NCBI GenBank assembly: GCA_037389465.1
Contig: JAZARR010000078.1
Location: 744,001-808,000, forward strand
Direction of reading: 5' to 3'
DNA length: 64,000 nt
Source: Baylisascaris procyonis
Taxonomy: Eukaryota > Nematoda > Chromadorea > Rhabditida > Ascarididae
In this document: in pieces, positions 12,571 to 26,390 of the stretch
Layout: the number at the start of each line of letters is the position of its first letter
Position numbering within the stretch: the stretch's first letter is position 1
Made by a program: the position numbers and the translations under genes
The notes under the pieces: model-generated
The model's input: only the letters and a program-made list of their open reading frames with translations
What the model was told of the DNA's origin: nothing
Databases searched by the model: none

Positions 12571-15500
12571 CTATGAGGAGTGCGCAGTCGCTGTAATAAG
12601 GTGCAACTTGCGCATATGCTTCTTAAGGTCAAAATTCCGACAGAAACCTTTCGTACAAATTGCACACACGAATGGCTTCTGCTCTCGATGAGTGTGCATA
12701 TGGAATGTTAGATTATAGGTTTGATGAAACGCCTTGTTGCATACGCCGCATTTGAAACGTTTCTCACCGCTGTGTGTCAACTTGTGATTCTTGTAGTTGC
12801 CATTTTGATGGAAACCCTTTCCACATAGCTCGCATACATATGGCTTATAGCCTGAAAATTAGCACACTTTAGAATACTCACCTCTTTTGACATCAATATC
12901 AGCATGCCCTTAGTGCTTAGTGTAAAATGACGTTTCTTTGAGTTTCACCTCTTGCAGCGTTTGCAGTTTAAGAAGGACAAACTGTCAGAAAATGACAAAG
13001 GTGAAACTCCGAACGAAAACGAGCCGGAACGGCGCTTCTATGATGAATCCTAGAAAATATTAACAGATCCTAGAACGCTTCGAGTTCCTCTCTAGGTTGA
13101 AATTATGCTCACGAAATTCATAACGTACTCTGAATTACCTCATCCATTACCTTTATACCCCCTCCCCATACGGGCTTCTATAATTATACTCGAATTTCAC
13201 CAACTCCTTAGCATTTCGCACAGATTGCTGTTATTGTGGATCGCTTCCGTGCGTCCGCTCCATAAAAACAAACAATACAATTGTTCATCTACACTCGTGA
13301 TAAATCTTGCTTGCGATTTATTTAAGAAACAGGCGCAAAACGATGTGAGGTGAGTTAACCTAATATTCGTTTTTTTTAATCCGTTCATGAGCCCAAATGC
13401 ATTCATATTTTCGTCTAACGAGCCACTCATACGAAACTTTTTGAAAAAATTGAGTTTTATTCGTTCTCGCAAAGTTCCAGTTGCGAACAGCATTATGGTG
13501 AGGCCATATCTGAACGTAGTACGCCTTTGTCTATCTGGCCTCCGGTTCCAACTCAGCAACAAATGGAGCTAAAGTTACGAAATTTTGCTCCACTTCTTAT
13601 ACTTTTTGTCAACCATAAGGAGACTTTATATCCTACTTCCAGTTCCGTCCACTAGTCTGAAAAAAAGTTGTAGATACTTGAGAGTAGCGAAGATTCGCAT
13701 GTATTTTGCTGTTACTCGGGCCGCAAGAAGCGAACATTTTGTACAAAATCTGCATGAACGGTCAGGTCGACTGAGAAGTGAATGGATTATTTCGCATGTT
13801 TTATTATTTGTTGGTGGCATATACATCTGGTTTATTCAGCGAACGAAATGCAAAAAGCACATATCGTACTGGCTCCTACGGTATTTTTCCTAATTTATTT
13901 CACCATGACCGGTTGGAAAGTGTGACTGAAAAAGTGCAAATTGGGCAGCCTGTCCATTTCTAAACCTTTAAGCACATTCAGGTAACCTATTTTTTTTTGA
14001 AATGAAGAGATCAACCCAAAGGTTCCTACGGGACATTAACATATAGTGCAGAATATTTTGCTTGTCAGTTGTGCCTATCAATTTTGCTTTCAACAGCTCC
14101 CGAGTTGAATCTGCCGAACAGATCGAAAGACATCCATACAGCACAGACATCCATGGATACGACCTCTCCATATGTTCTACAAGTGGAAATTTGCAATACA
14201 AATCCTGGTAGCGAGAACTGATTGGAGAAACCCGCACAAGATACTGGAAGTTGTATTTAGGGGCTATGCTTCTGAGGAATTTCTGGTTTAGGTTACCAGT
14301 GTTGCAGTGCTAGATGCACATAGTCGCAAGTTCCTTTCTTCCCATTCTTTTCCGCCTTTTGCAGTGGTACACGTAAACAAGACATTTAAACGTTGGGCCT
14401 TGTGGAGCATGGTAAGACTCAAGTGTACCGAAAATCGGTGGGAAGTTTATTACGGAAATTGTAATTACTTCCCATTTTTCGATCAAAAAACTTTTTGGAC
14501 GATTCGGGAGGATTAATTGCATGACTTGATCACTCGAGTTTGCCCTGTTTCTATATTTAGATTTGGCATGCTGAATAAAATATTCCAATTTTTTCAATTA
14601 CTTCAGTCTGATTTATGGAACTGATTGATCCTCCTACAAATTTAGAACAATCGAGAAAATTGGATATACTTATTAAAGTTGGATCGATATTAGAAGTTAT
14701 GACTCTTAATAACGAAACCTGCAGCTCATATGTATAAAAATCGCTCTGCTTCGTTTACTTTACGCTTCCAATTCAAGCTTAGAGCTCCAATAGGGCTGAA
14801 GATGCAACAATGAAGGCTGTTGGAACAGACACTGTTGAGGATCACTCCTTTCGGCATACTCCGATATTAATGCCATGTGCGCAGTGATTTTGTATGGTTT
14901 CTTAAGAGGGAAGAATATTCACAAAAGGGTTATCATAATGCTTTCATAAAATGCAGATTATTGCTCTCAATATGTCAATGTGCTCAAATGCTTTCGATAA
15001 ATATTCCTAGAGCACAATCAACAATCATTATTGTTATTAGCTCAGGCAAATCAATAGACACCTCTACAGCAATCTAGAATCCAACCGCCCCCAAAGCATC
15101 CACAGTTCTGAGGAGGAATTACTGCGTGCACAATTACTTTTTTGCACGTTGATTATGTGAATAAACCTTTGCAAAATATATGGTTAACACGATTTAACGC
15201 CATTTGTTACAGCTGCATATCTTAGTCTGGCTTAGACTCAGATGAAAACGATTATTTAATCACCAATGAAAGCTTTGTTCTCAGATGTGAATAACCCCGC
15301 GACCTCTTCATTTCAGGGGCCAATGCTTTACAACTGAACTGGATTATTTGCACTGCAAGCGAGAGCTCTTGAATTCGTTCTCGTCTGCGCACAAAGTTTT
15401 CATTAGTCACCGAACGATGAATAAACTTTTGTATGGGGAATTTCAAACGCCTAATGCCATTTGTGCTTTCCTTCCATGTTACCCGTCTTATCATTACAGC

Positions 15501-18500
15501 GATGTCTACTCTCTAGATACTCTAAAGCAGAATACCTTAAATAAAAATATGAACACCATAGAAAGACGGTACACTGAAAAGTCGCAATATACTGGCATCC
15601 TAGTTATAGATAATCGCTGTCAACAAAAACAATGGGCAAAAAGTTTGGCGGAGCAACTGCAGATGTTAGGGATGGAAATCATGGAACACTCAAGCATTCT
15701 AAATTCTTGAACCTCAATCAAAGGATTTGAACTTGCTTGATCTCAATCACGATCCCTTGGAGTGAACTGGCCTTTGCTTGGTATTATGAAACATGGAGCG
15801 ACTATTTGTGATGTTGGGAGCTTTGTGGCTTTTGGAGACTTCCTACTTCCCTCCATAGCTTTCGGCATCTTGTCGCTTTATAAGGATGTTTGAGCACTTA
15901 ATTTATTCAAAGAGCCCATATTTTCTCATGTCTTCGTTGATACATTACTTGCTATTTTTTGTTTCGTTTTGATGGTTTCCGATGGAGTCGGATTACCCTT
16001 TCCGGCATTGAAGTCACAGTCGCACTATAGTTGAAGCCTTCAAAACTGCATGTGGATGTGTATAGTGTAAGGGTATAAAGTTTTTGGTTTCGTAGGGGCA
16101 TTTACTTGTGATATAGACAATACCCATAACATCATAAGAGACTTTCCTTCAACCACTATTCTTATTTGGTAAGTACAAAGTATATTTCTTCTTTCTAAGT
16201 AATACAAAGTGCATTTACTATAATAATTTCATGTGTGTCATTTGTTACTCATTCGGTATCACCTTTACTATTACTTTATAATTTCAATTATTTGGTACAA
16301 TTTGGTAATGCTCGGAATAGCATTTAATAAATCAATTTTCTAGGAAATAGCAATTTTAGTTTCACAAATATTATCTTACTATTTAAGTGTTATTTTTGTC
16401 ATTATGGCTCGCTGACTAGTTATGATTCAATTTTATTCAATTTTTATTTGAGATATTCAGTAGGAATGAAAAGAGAGAGATGTATACGAGCAATATGCAA
16501 AGATAGATTGGCACGAATGCGCAAAGAAGTGAGATCAACGGAACTGACCTAAGTGAATGCGGATATGCGTATTAAGCGTCGATGAGCGATTGAAGCATTT
16601 ACCACACGTTGGACACTGAAAGCTTCTTATTTAGCCATCTCGTTAATGAATCCTTACTTACTAACCTCAACTAGCTAAGAATGATTGCCTTCCGCTAGCA
16701 CTGGAGTTCATATAGCTTCGTAAACATACTTCGCAGTTTTCCGCACAGTAAAGCTTTAAAGTTGCCGATGAAACTCTCATCGAGTATGAGAGTTTTATAG
16801 GCAACTAATCACCTGAAAGTATGTTGCTGGCTTCCACTTATTCCAATATTTTTGTCGTATCGAAATAAAAGAAGAAAGGAGCCGCATGGGAACAGATGAA
16901 ATAAAAAAGTGTAACCTATTCTAAGATACTGTGACAAAGATGTCCAATATCAATTCTGCCGTAACAAGTTCCCAAAATGCGCATAACCATAATCTCTTCT
17001 ACAAATTTGTTCTTGATACAAGTTTAGTTAAATTTAGAGAACTAGATTGCCTACTTATTCACGTGAACATTTTTAGCGGAGTGCGATATCACTTTCTCTC
17101 TCCAAGATACCAACCGCTATGGAAATAAGCAACAATTTCAAAGCAATTGTCGAAGGGTTAGATAAAATATGACACTAAATGCATAAAAGTTTCAGAATCG
17201 TAATGAAAACTCGAAAAATTAGTAGCAGTTGTTTGTAATCGAAAAGCACCTACTGTGTGCGGCTTTTGCTCCGTATGAATAATCTTGTGACGGCAAAGAG
17301 TTGAGGCTTGTCGAAATGCCTTTCCACAAACCTGAAATGGTTCGCTGAACTATCCACAGTACAATTGCAGGACCCAGTGAAGCACAATTGGCGAAACTCA
17401 ATGTGGCGAGTAACTAGCTTCTGTAATGGTTTCAAGCTCCTCATGAGGCTCGAATAACAGTCATCAGCGGAACAAATTAGTCTCGTGATCCCGATATCCT
17501 ACGTAGGTAAGGGGAAGTTTTCTGTGGATAGCTAACTTTCAGAATCATAGTTCTTTTCAGGTCAACACTAGGCGCTCTATGCAGTAAGGCAGGGAAACTT
17601 TCAATCACAAATATTAGGTGCAGGAGCACATGCAGGGTCTTTTGCTAGTAGAAGCAACCCGCGTATTGGAGGCATGAAGTTTCAGCTAAAATGCTAAAAT
17701 ACTTGTCCTTTATGCATATTTTCTTATTCTTCTCTGCTTGGTTCAGGTGACCACTTGGGTTGACTGCCTCTGAGCATAACATGCCGCTGCTTGGCCAATA
17801 TCACATTTAGCTACGAACTTAAAACCTAATATCTAATGCTTTTGACTTTGCAGACGATATCCGCAAAAAAAGTAGTCATAAAGCAGTGCACTAACCAAGT
17901 AGACTAAAACTGCTTCCTTTTCTTCAGGAAATCATCTAATAATGATTTGTTCTTCCGACAAATCCTCTGCAACAAATAAAAGAAAAATCGCATCTCAGAT
18001 ACCAATTCTCGTTTCCAATTGCAAACGACGTAGTGCTATTGATGGATGTGCATGTGTGAACGTTATGAGCAGATGAATGCATTAAAAGAAAACCCTAGCA
18101 CTATGCTAAGCAGAATCCTTACAAAGGGCTTATACCGAATGCCGAGTTATCCGATCAATGAGAACGTTCATATTGAAAATGATGAAGTGCGTTTGAGGTT
18201 TCATAAATGCTCAATAAAAATAACCAAAGCGTAGCTCGGAATCACTTCACGGGACGATAAAAGTAAAGGATTTTGTAGGGTACGAGGGAGATGGAAATGC
18301 TGCTGTCCAAGGAAAATCACATTGATGGGTGGCGATAAACTGCCCCAAAAGGTGCATATAATGGGGGTTATAAAGAGATAACGGGCAAAGATAATGGCCT
18401 AGTATTAAATCGCAGCAATGAATCTACAAAACTGTTAGGGAAGTAAGCAATGATGAACGTAGATAGTGGTGATTATTTTGAAATCAGCCTATGTGGGCTC

Positions 18501-18944
18501 ATCCAGTGAATAAATAATCAAGGTGTATAATTCGTGGAAGTTTCTAGCCATATCCAATTTCACCCAAATAGATCAAAGTTGTATTCAGCACGAGCCGATC
18601 GCAGAGGACAAAACAGTTTCACAAGAGAACGAACAAAATGCAATTCGCAAAAAAAATTTAAAACTTCGAAAATCTTAATTATTGATGAAAGAAAGGTACT
18701 TGTCTCTTGAATAAACTAGCCAGGTGTATACCTTGCAAGCAAATGGTCGAGCACCTGTATGCACAGGCATATGCCTGGTGAGGTTATAATGAGCGTTGAA
18801 TACTTTGCCGCATTCAGTGCATTCGAAAGTTTTTCTCTTCTCATGATATGGTGAACCACTCCATGATGAACTCGGTGATACATCTTTGCAGGGCAATACA
18901 GGTTTCACGTATCCAGAAAACTCTAAAATCAACCTTAAATTCGA
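12571..18944 (-). CDS. fezf: FEZF-family zinc-finger transcription factor (C-terminal exons)
   Basis: A DNA-binding repressor of the FEZF family, which acts in the nucleus in neuronal fate specification (family knowledge). Four exons join in phase: 18732-18944 (the acceptor could instead be at 18922), 17254-17331, 16549-16615 and 12571-12851, with GT donors and TTTCAG-type acceptors (TTTGCAG or TTTTAG for the first exon). They encode six intact C2H2 fingers. Diagnostic blocks: [20 protein letters not shown] in finger 1, [15 protein letters not shown] in finger 2, [14 protein letters not shown] in finger 3, [18 protein letters not shown] in finger 4, [17 protein letters not shown] in finger 5, and [16 protein letters not shown] in finger 6. 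Only eight residues follow finger 6 before the TAG at 12571. Every finger keeps both Cys and both His. The N-terminus, where the family has an EH1 repressor motif, must lie above 18944 and was not found. The intron at 12852-16548 is 3.7 kb. Confidence 0.95.
12940..13009. repeat. Nested inverted repeat in a FEZF intron
   Basis: The outer arms GAGTTTCACC (12940-12949) and GGTGAAACTC (13000-13009) are perfect complements. Inside them CAGTTT and AAACTG form a second stem around a nine-base loop. Pairing may extend imperfectly outward (CGTTTC on the left, GAAAACG on the right). It is about 90 bp upstream, in transcription direction, of the last FEZF exon. It could be a small MITE or a structured intronic element. 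Confidence 0.5.
16760..16806. other. 47-nt near-perfect hairpin in a FEZF intron
   Basis: Two 21-base arms (16760-16780 and 16786-16806) pair around a five-base loop, CGAGT. The ends are AGTTGCC/GGCAACT and the inner part AAACTCTCAT/ATGAGAGTTT. Between them there is only one mismatch and one G-T type pair. It lies in the intron between the exons at 16549-16615 and 17254-17331. The loop is shorter than in usual microRNA precursors, so a transposon remnant or a structural element is as likely. Confidence 0.6.
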
Positions 18945-20700
18945 CTGCAAAATCTTGCTTCTTTATCACGCACTTTATAATTAAGAATTGTTAGGAAGGT
19001 AAGGGGGAAGATCAAAGTGCACGCGCCACCTGTTAGTGGTGACGTCGAAAGCTGAAAGCACAGAGAGGGATTATAGCCAACCCATTATTTTGTGTGAAGT
19101 ACTGTAGGACAAATGGAACATTTAAAAATTGTTCGACCATAGATGAGAGACGGTTACCACCTGCAGAATCACATTATTTATACCATTAATCAGATAGATT
19201 CATAACTGACACGATTTTTGACCTGCGAGCAATTTAACAACTTCTCTGGCAATTTAATATCATCCTCACGTCTGCTGCCCTCTTTCCTTCGCCAAATAAA
19301 TGGCCTACTTCATCTTACGGGTCTGATCTACGCTCGTGTTTCTAAGAATTTGTGAAGGAAGTGGGATCAATGAGGAAGTGGGATCAAAACATATGGCATG
19401 TTGGCTGTCTTATTAAGACTTAAAGTGACTTCAAACGCCGAACAACTGTTTTAGATTTGCGTTCGCAGAGGCTCACTCACCGGCCAAGACCTGGGGGGTG
19501 TATATCCTTACGGCTACAACGATGGCCTTCCATGAGAAATCAAAACTTTTGTTGATAAACATGTCATGAAAGAGGCCTTGTGAACTACCTTCATGCAGCA
19601 AGTCACAGAAGCTTCAAAAGTGTAGCACATTTAATAGTCAACCAAATTAAAACTTCCAGCAATATTGGTGACCAGTGTCGAGAAGATTAACCGTGTTCGT
19701 CTGGCGAAATATAGTACTTCACTGATGGGAAATCACCTTCATGTCTGGGGAACAGTGTTGTCTCCTTTGAAATACTCTCAGGCCTAATTCAATGAACCCT
19801 TTCGGAGAAGCTAGCAAATTTGAGAAAAAAAAGGATGGGGAAGCAAACCCTCCCTAGCAGACCGCCTACATTAATAAACACTAAGACTCATTCACATGCA
19901 GGTTCCGCTTCAGGCAAAGGAGCAGTAACTGAAATTAGCCTTATTATAGGCAAAAGTGAGGCGTTAACCAGTCGATTCCTTTAGTAAAAACTGCAAAGAA
20001 TGAAACTCTACAATTCCCAAATTACATAGGGGAAAGTTCTGTTGTCGCAGATAGCTTCAAATAGTGAGCATTTAAAAGCAATAATTTTACAGATATTGCG
20101 TGGAAGTACAGATGGAGGGTCATATCCTTTAAGAAGAATAGTTTTATAAATGGAATTTTCCATACGTTCAAAACTCGATGTGCATGCTGGCAATGAAGCA
20201 AAAGCTGACGATGTATAATTTATATGGAACGATTTTCGCACAGCAATCAAGTTCTCAAACATTCAAACATGACCAGCAAAAAAAGTTAATAAGCGGCAGA
20301 AAAGTTCACAGTTTAAAACAACATTTCCAGGCTTTACGGAGTGAAAAAGAACTAGCATTCCTATGTGCAGAAAAACTTTGGTTAATCCTCCCTCCAGCGC
20401 TTTATTCGGAGCATTGCAGGGAAAGTTTCACACAAGAATTGAAAGTAAATATTGCTTGCTCGGGCAGGATGGATTAAAAGAGCGGTAGATGTTCGGGAAA
20501 AAGAAACTAGCAAGTGGTAGCGTAGATTTCGCTTGAAGTGCCTTCTGAACTCTCTAGGAGCGCTTTGGAGTTTTCAATCAAAGACAACTTATTGGCCCCT
20601 GTCGAAATTCAAGAGATGACTTGAAATGTTAGGCACGAACCTGGCCTGAGGATATTTTCAATCGAAAATGGCAGTTGGGAAGCCATGCATGCTCAAATAG
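18945..20700. other. Region upstream of the known FEZF exons, no exon identified
   Basis: This stretch should contain an intron and possibly N-terminal FEZF exons on the minus strand. I found no EH1 motif. A minus-strand frame at 20008-20262 contains SIYKTIL, which lacks the Phe and the spacing of EH1. Nothing else is supported. Confidence 0.4.
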
Positions 20701-20742
20701 AGCGACTGTGTGAGTAGACTGCCTACTGCGCAACCACAGAAA

Positions 20743-20930
20743 CCGCCCTTTGCTTGCCGTCGTTGCTCAGTTTCTTTTCGTCACGCGCAACAGGAACAGG
20801 CCGCCTTTCACCCCGCCCAACCTCCATTGCTCCGCCTCCGGCATCTAGCACATTCAAGCGATCAACGCTGGCCTCATTCCTGTGGTGCTATGAACGCCGG
20901 AGATGGGCGGTACTTTTTGAGAACCAATCA
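20743..20930 (+). promoter_or_regulatory. GC-box and CCAAT promoter-like patch
   Basis: Within an AT-rich region this patch is distinctly GC-rich. It has CCGCCC at 20743-20748, CCCCGCCC at 20811-20818, GGGCGG at 20905-20910 and a CCAATCA box at 20924-20930. A possible first exon with a perfect donor lies about 110 bp downstream on the plus strand. It also sits about 1.8 kb upstream of the first visible FEZF exon, so it could serve either strand. Inference from motifs only. Confidence 0.35.
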
Positions 20931-21037
20931 GCGTCATGCCGATACCATTTCCCGGACAGAGCATCTCGCCCTCCTGACAGCGAGGTGTCCGCTCCACTTT
21001 AATGATTTATTGATTTGTAGAGTTTGGTGAGGGAGCG

Positions 21038-21153
21038 ATGAAAAGTTGGAGGACGCGACACAAGCACGTAAAGAGAGTTGCGGTTGGCAATAAAGCGGGA
21101 AGAAGCGGTCATCCGATTATGCATTTATTCCAGTGTTACGCTCAGTTGTCAAG
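21038..21153 (+). CDS. Possible first coding exon of an unidentified gene
   Basis: An ATG at 21038 opens a frame of 38 codons plus two bases that runs without a stop into a perfect donor, AAG followed by GTAAGT, at 21154. The encoded segment is very basic (many Lys, Arg and His) and matches no family I know. It lies just downstream of the GC-box/CCAAT patch, which is the main support. I did not find the next exon, which must begin in phase 2, so this could equally be a 5' untranslated exon or chance. Confidence 0.25.
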
Positions 21154-21159
21154 GTAAGT

Positions 21160-24100
21160 GGACTGATCGCCGCACACAACTTCATGATGAATTCTGCCAT
21201 TGCGAGCGATTAGTCGATTATTCGTAATCTGAGACGTGAAAATCTCCTTGCGTTGAAATCACTCTCACATTGCTCATATCGACTATCACGCTGCCAAATT
21301 TATGAGACGATGTGATCGCCCTCTGAAAACCTTCAAAGAGCGAAAAACAAAATTTGTAGGAATTTGTGTCGTATACAGTTGGGTAATTTCATGTGTGCCA
21401 TATTAAAGGCAATTAAAATATTCAGAAAGCACAGATGAGCACTCCAACAGCAACATATCGCAATGACAACAAAACAAATTCAAAAATTAAGCATTCAAAT
21501 CCAGGCGCTTTATGCCATATTTTTGAACTTTAAACTAATGCGTGTGTTTGAGACCGAGCACCCTCATGAAAAACGCTTCTTTCTATCCAATTACTTAAAA
21601 TATTCAGAGAACTTCGCTTGAATAGGTTCTTTTCCATTAATTATTCGTCCAACGATGACGGAAAGTCTCCGAGCAACAATCTAGAACGCAATATCTACTT
21701 CACTTCAGAAAAAAAAACAATAAATGAAGCATCAATCTATAGCGGCAAAGATGAGCAGTTTCGGGCCGAAACAATAATAAGTTAGGGGTGAAAATGGAAT
21801 GATTTTGCCTATTTAGTACGTGGCTCACTTAGTGCCAGCTAAAGCACTTCTCTTGACAATGTTTATCTCTATGTCACCAGTCACCACAGCGTGGATTACG
21901 ACGCAAAATTCATAGCCGCCAGCAGGCAAAACCGGTATGGCATCGACCAGCTCAATGCTGCAGCCAGTTTACAAGCAAGCTGAAGTGGAAAGTGAAGTTG
22001 ATCAGTTCGAGTTCTAACACATTTACATAACACATTTTAACGCATTTTCCGGCTCACTTTCAGGCATTTCTTGCGACTGACTCGGAAAAAAGTTGATAAT
22101 TAAAAAAAAGCCCACATTATTCTATCCTTAATCACCACTGCCACTTACTGAGGATTAAGTCAGCTAAAAACGAATGACACCAACCAATATGGCCGGAATC
22201 AGAACTATCCGTCAGAACAATATAAATACTCGAGTTTCATCGCCGCACCCCAACCGACTGCATTTACCCACAATGTGAAGACACTCAGGTATTTTTAGAA
22301 GAAGGGATAAGCGAACATCGGCTTTTTTTTGAAGAAAAGACAAACAAAAGACCGTCTCGTTTCATTCTTAGGACCCAGATAAAATGCACTGCCCTTTGCA
22401 GTGGAGGCCCAACATGCGTATTCAACAACGGAAACCAAAGTTGCTGAGAAGGCCATAAGCACAACAGTGCAACAATCGTGTTAGATTGTACAAAGAAAGA
22501 AAAGCTTTATATAAAACGGTTTAAACCTTCTCAAACTTACTGCAAGGACCATGCCGAACACGGCAAACGAGCGTTGAGGGTGGGCCCCTGGAGTTATACC
22601 CTGTACCTGAACCAAATAACTTGCAAGATAAAATTCGGACGTCACAACCACTGCCTTACCTTATTTAACAGAATTCCAATACCATAAGCTCTTCCACTTG
22701 CCGTTGCTCGAGGATCATATGACTGATGTGGTGCTTGGTGCATGCATTGATCTTTAGGCATCTTCACTTCACATACTGCGGCAAGGCTAGGTCCGGAGAA
22801 TAAAAGGAATGGTTACGCCCTCTCGGCGATACGAAGATAGGTATTCGTTTTCGCACCATCCCCATCGCAACCTTCACTTACATGTATGCGAAGAATCCTG
22901 CAGGAAAGTACGATTACCTGGTTTTTGAGAAAGGTTGGTCGCATACGATATGGCTTCCTGCAAAATCTCTTCCTGCTAGTCTCATTAAAGCATAACTACT
23001 GCAATCTTTCCAGCTCAGGTTATGTACGGCTGAAAATTCGTTAGCGGCGGATTTCTGCATCCTTCGACAATCCACGTACTTGAGCATGCCGCATCATTTG
23101 GGCTAAAATGCGCTTCGAAAATACTGCTTGACGCGGGAGAGGTCCCTCGTACCCCCATGAGCACAGTGACCCACCTAGTCAACCGCGGAAGGTGGGAGGA
23201 ACAAAAGTTCTTTTCCGCTCACGTAGTGAAGCTTTTATCGCTGAAAACCCCAAGGAAGCAGCCGCAATACGTGTTCCATGAAGTCCTTAAGTAGTCCATT
23301 CCGCAGTACCCAGCCAGCCCCAAGATCAAGCTGGTTCCGTCCTCGTGGCATAAAAGAATCGCGGGGATGCTGAATGCAACAAGTCATTCCGGCGGGGACC
23401 CCCATATTTACCAAATATCGTGGAAATAATTGCAAACATTCCGACTCCTACCAATGCATGCACTCGACCAATGCATGCATTTCCTCACCTATTTCTCGAC
23501 TAAACCCCTCCCTCCCAAGCCATCGCATGGGCTACCCTAACGGGTCGCAGACGGGCAGTGAGAGCAAACTCGTCCCCGCCAAACACCTTATAACAGCCGC
23601 ACACAGAGGTCCCGCACCGACGGCAGGCCATTTCTGAACACAACACATGTACTAGTCCGGACATAACATTCTGCCATTCTAACCATCTAAGGCCGACACC
23701 GTTCCAAATACTTTCTTAAAGAAGACCATCTACAAGCACCATGTCGGCTCGAGCCGCTCCGGCAGTACGCGACGCATTTACCCTTTGCAGTAAGCTCTGT
23801 GACGTGTGCAACTTTGCCTGGATACATATATCAGGTCATCTTTCTTCCACAGCTGTCATCAAGATCCCGTGGTTGCGTTCTGTCCGAAGATGAATCCTAG
23901 CTTAAGCGGTACGCTTCTCGCCTTCTGAAATTGAGCAAATTGGGTTCCAACAGTGGCAGCAAACCATCTCATGCCGCGTTCCTCGGGGTATTAGCAACCC
24001 TCTAACAGCAGTCACTCTTTTGGAAAAATCATGCACTAGGACGCTGCGAACTTTAGCATTCTCAATAAGTAGTCACATATCCAATGCGTAACAGGTAGCG

Positions 24101-26040
24101 CTATCACCTAAACACAACCGACATGATCGCACAAACCCGTGAAACGTTCAGGCACGCAAATCTCTCCATGATTCAACCGACCGCATAGAAAATTTTGGCA
24201 CTGTAGACGCGCGAAAGGTGTTTTATAATAGACTGCGATAAAACGCCAGCTCCATCAGACATCCACGCCTCGCCCGTAGATGGACGTATACTATATTATT
24301 ACTGTGGCCGCTGTTCCTTACTAAAGAGCAGGCTCAGCAAACACACAAATAGGCATATGTAAGGCATTTTGAAAAAAAGGTTTATTACTAAAGAATTCCA
24401 CAAATAAAAGCAAGCACAGCCCATTGTATTCCTAACATGCACCGTAATGTTGAAAACAACTCATAAGCATTGAACATTGAAAAAGAGAGGAGGGAATACA
24501 CGAAAACGAAACGTTCGCTCGCATTAGGAAAATAAGTATTATCATACAAAACTAGAGATTAAAGAGTGCATTGAGTATGAGCACAAAGAGTAACTTGATT
24601 AACGCTTCAGAAATTCCCCATCTGCGCAATCGACAATTTCCAATGAGTTACAGGAAATATGACGAACGACAGTACAGAAGAGACTCACGCTCGCACACAG
24701 ATCTTAAGTCGAGCATCCTTATGCAGCCAATGGAAACATAACATTACACAGGCAACGAATCCACTACGGGCCGATACCTGTCGGTCAAGCCGAGATACAA
24801 GCGTTTTGATGGACAATACAAAACTATGTTGTAAGGTAAGCAATGACCCTTACAAACGGCAGTGAGCGACTATGGCGAAGAAATATAGCGACGCCCGAAA
24901 TCGAAACAACGCCTTAACAAAATACAATCCGAGATAAGGAATTAACGATAAGTGGGCTCAAAAAAACAAAGGCATCGCCGGATATGCAGCTCATTTATTC
25001 ATCGATTGAAATGTCCGGAGTGAATCACGTGGATTCCGCCGACAACAAAACGCATCTGAATGCGTCGAACAAATGTCGACACAACGCACGCATGATAAAG
25101 AACGGTTAGAGCTGCCGTATCGGTTATGTAGCGGATGAGATAATATACAAAAAAATGATCAACGCCAAATATGCATACAAAAAAAGGAAAACATTTACTT
25201 ACATGCTTGCCAAGTGAGCGCACAAAGGCAAATATGACAGATCATTCCCTCATGAGGGGAAAAGTGACACCCGAGCTTCGTGAAGAGAATGACAAGAGTG
25301 AGGCACACATACACACAACATGACGCAGACCGGGAACAACTCTTACGAAGGGTTCAATGCATCCACGTGTGCACGCGTACACCGTCCCACTCCCTCGGCA
25401 ATCCTCACTTCTAGCGCTAATAAAAGGCGTGCAAGCATCTAACGTCTTAAAATACCGTGAAAATAATAGTGACGCATGGACGAAATTAACAAGCAGCATA
25501 GAATGTAGAGTACAATTGTGCAGCAACATACGACGAACGAATCCCTACTCAATGAACAATGCCATGCACTTAGGCAATCTGTGATTGCCACGCATTACCG
25601 CCTTATACGAAAGACACCGGAAGAAAAAATCGATGTGATAGTATGAAATGGCCGCTTGCCTATTAAATGACAGCGTAGCTAGTTCAACCACTGAAATGAT
25701 GGCATTTCCCCATCAACAAAACACCAAAAAGGCATTTAAACACTCCAAACAACCAAACAACATTTAGTATCGCCTATCACACCGTACTTATCAATAATAG
25801 TAAAGAACACCTCCATCAGCAACCCTAAACTCATGCCAACAAAGTGCATAAGCGAGCGTCACACAGTGCAAGTAAGCATAGTTAATTCAAATTCTCATCC
25901 TGAATGACCTCACAGACCTCTGAAATAATAACTGAAGCCAATTCTTCAAATGGTACCTTTGCACGACTTCAAGCGAATTGAACAGAATACATCTCAGCAT
26001 GGATTATCGGCGCTACCGTGAAAACTAAACATTGGGGATT
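21160..26040. other. Gene-free stretch, no exon supported
   Basis: Short overlapping frames on both strands without domains. Around 23451-23475 a short tandem duplication (CAATGCATGCA twice) is visible. On the minus strand a strong donor (GTAAGTAAA, about 25195) follows a short Cys-rich frame beginning at an ATG near 25236, but no partner exon was found. Confidence 0.4.
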
Positions 26041-26048
26041 CGAGAGAA

Positions 26049-26390
<342 letters not shown>

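Noticed and set aside
12853..12882. A GTGAGT donor giving a 30-base intron before the last FEZF exon
   Set aside because: Too short for a likely intron; the in-phase exon at 16549-16615 restores the conserved finger 3 to finger 4 linker.
20008..20262. Minus-strand frame with SIYKTILLKGYDPP as a possible FEZF EH1 motif
   Set aside because: EH1 needs Phe at the first position and fixed spacing (FxIxxIL); this has Ser and Tyr there instead.
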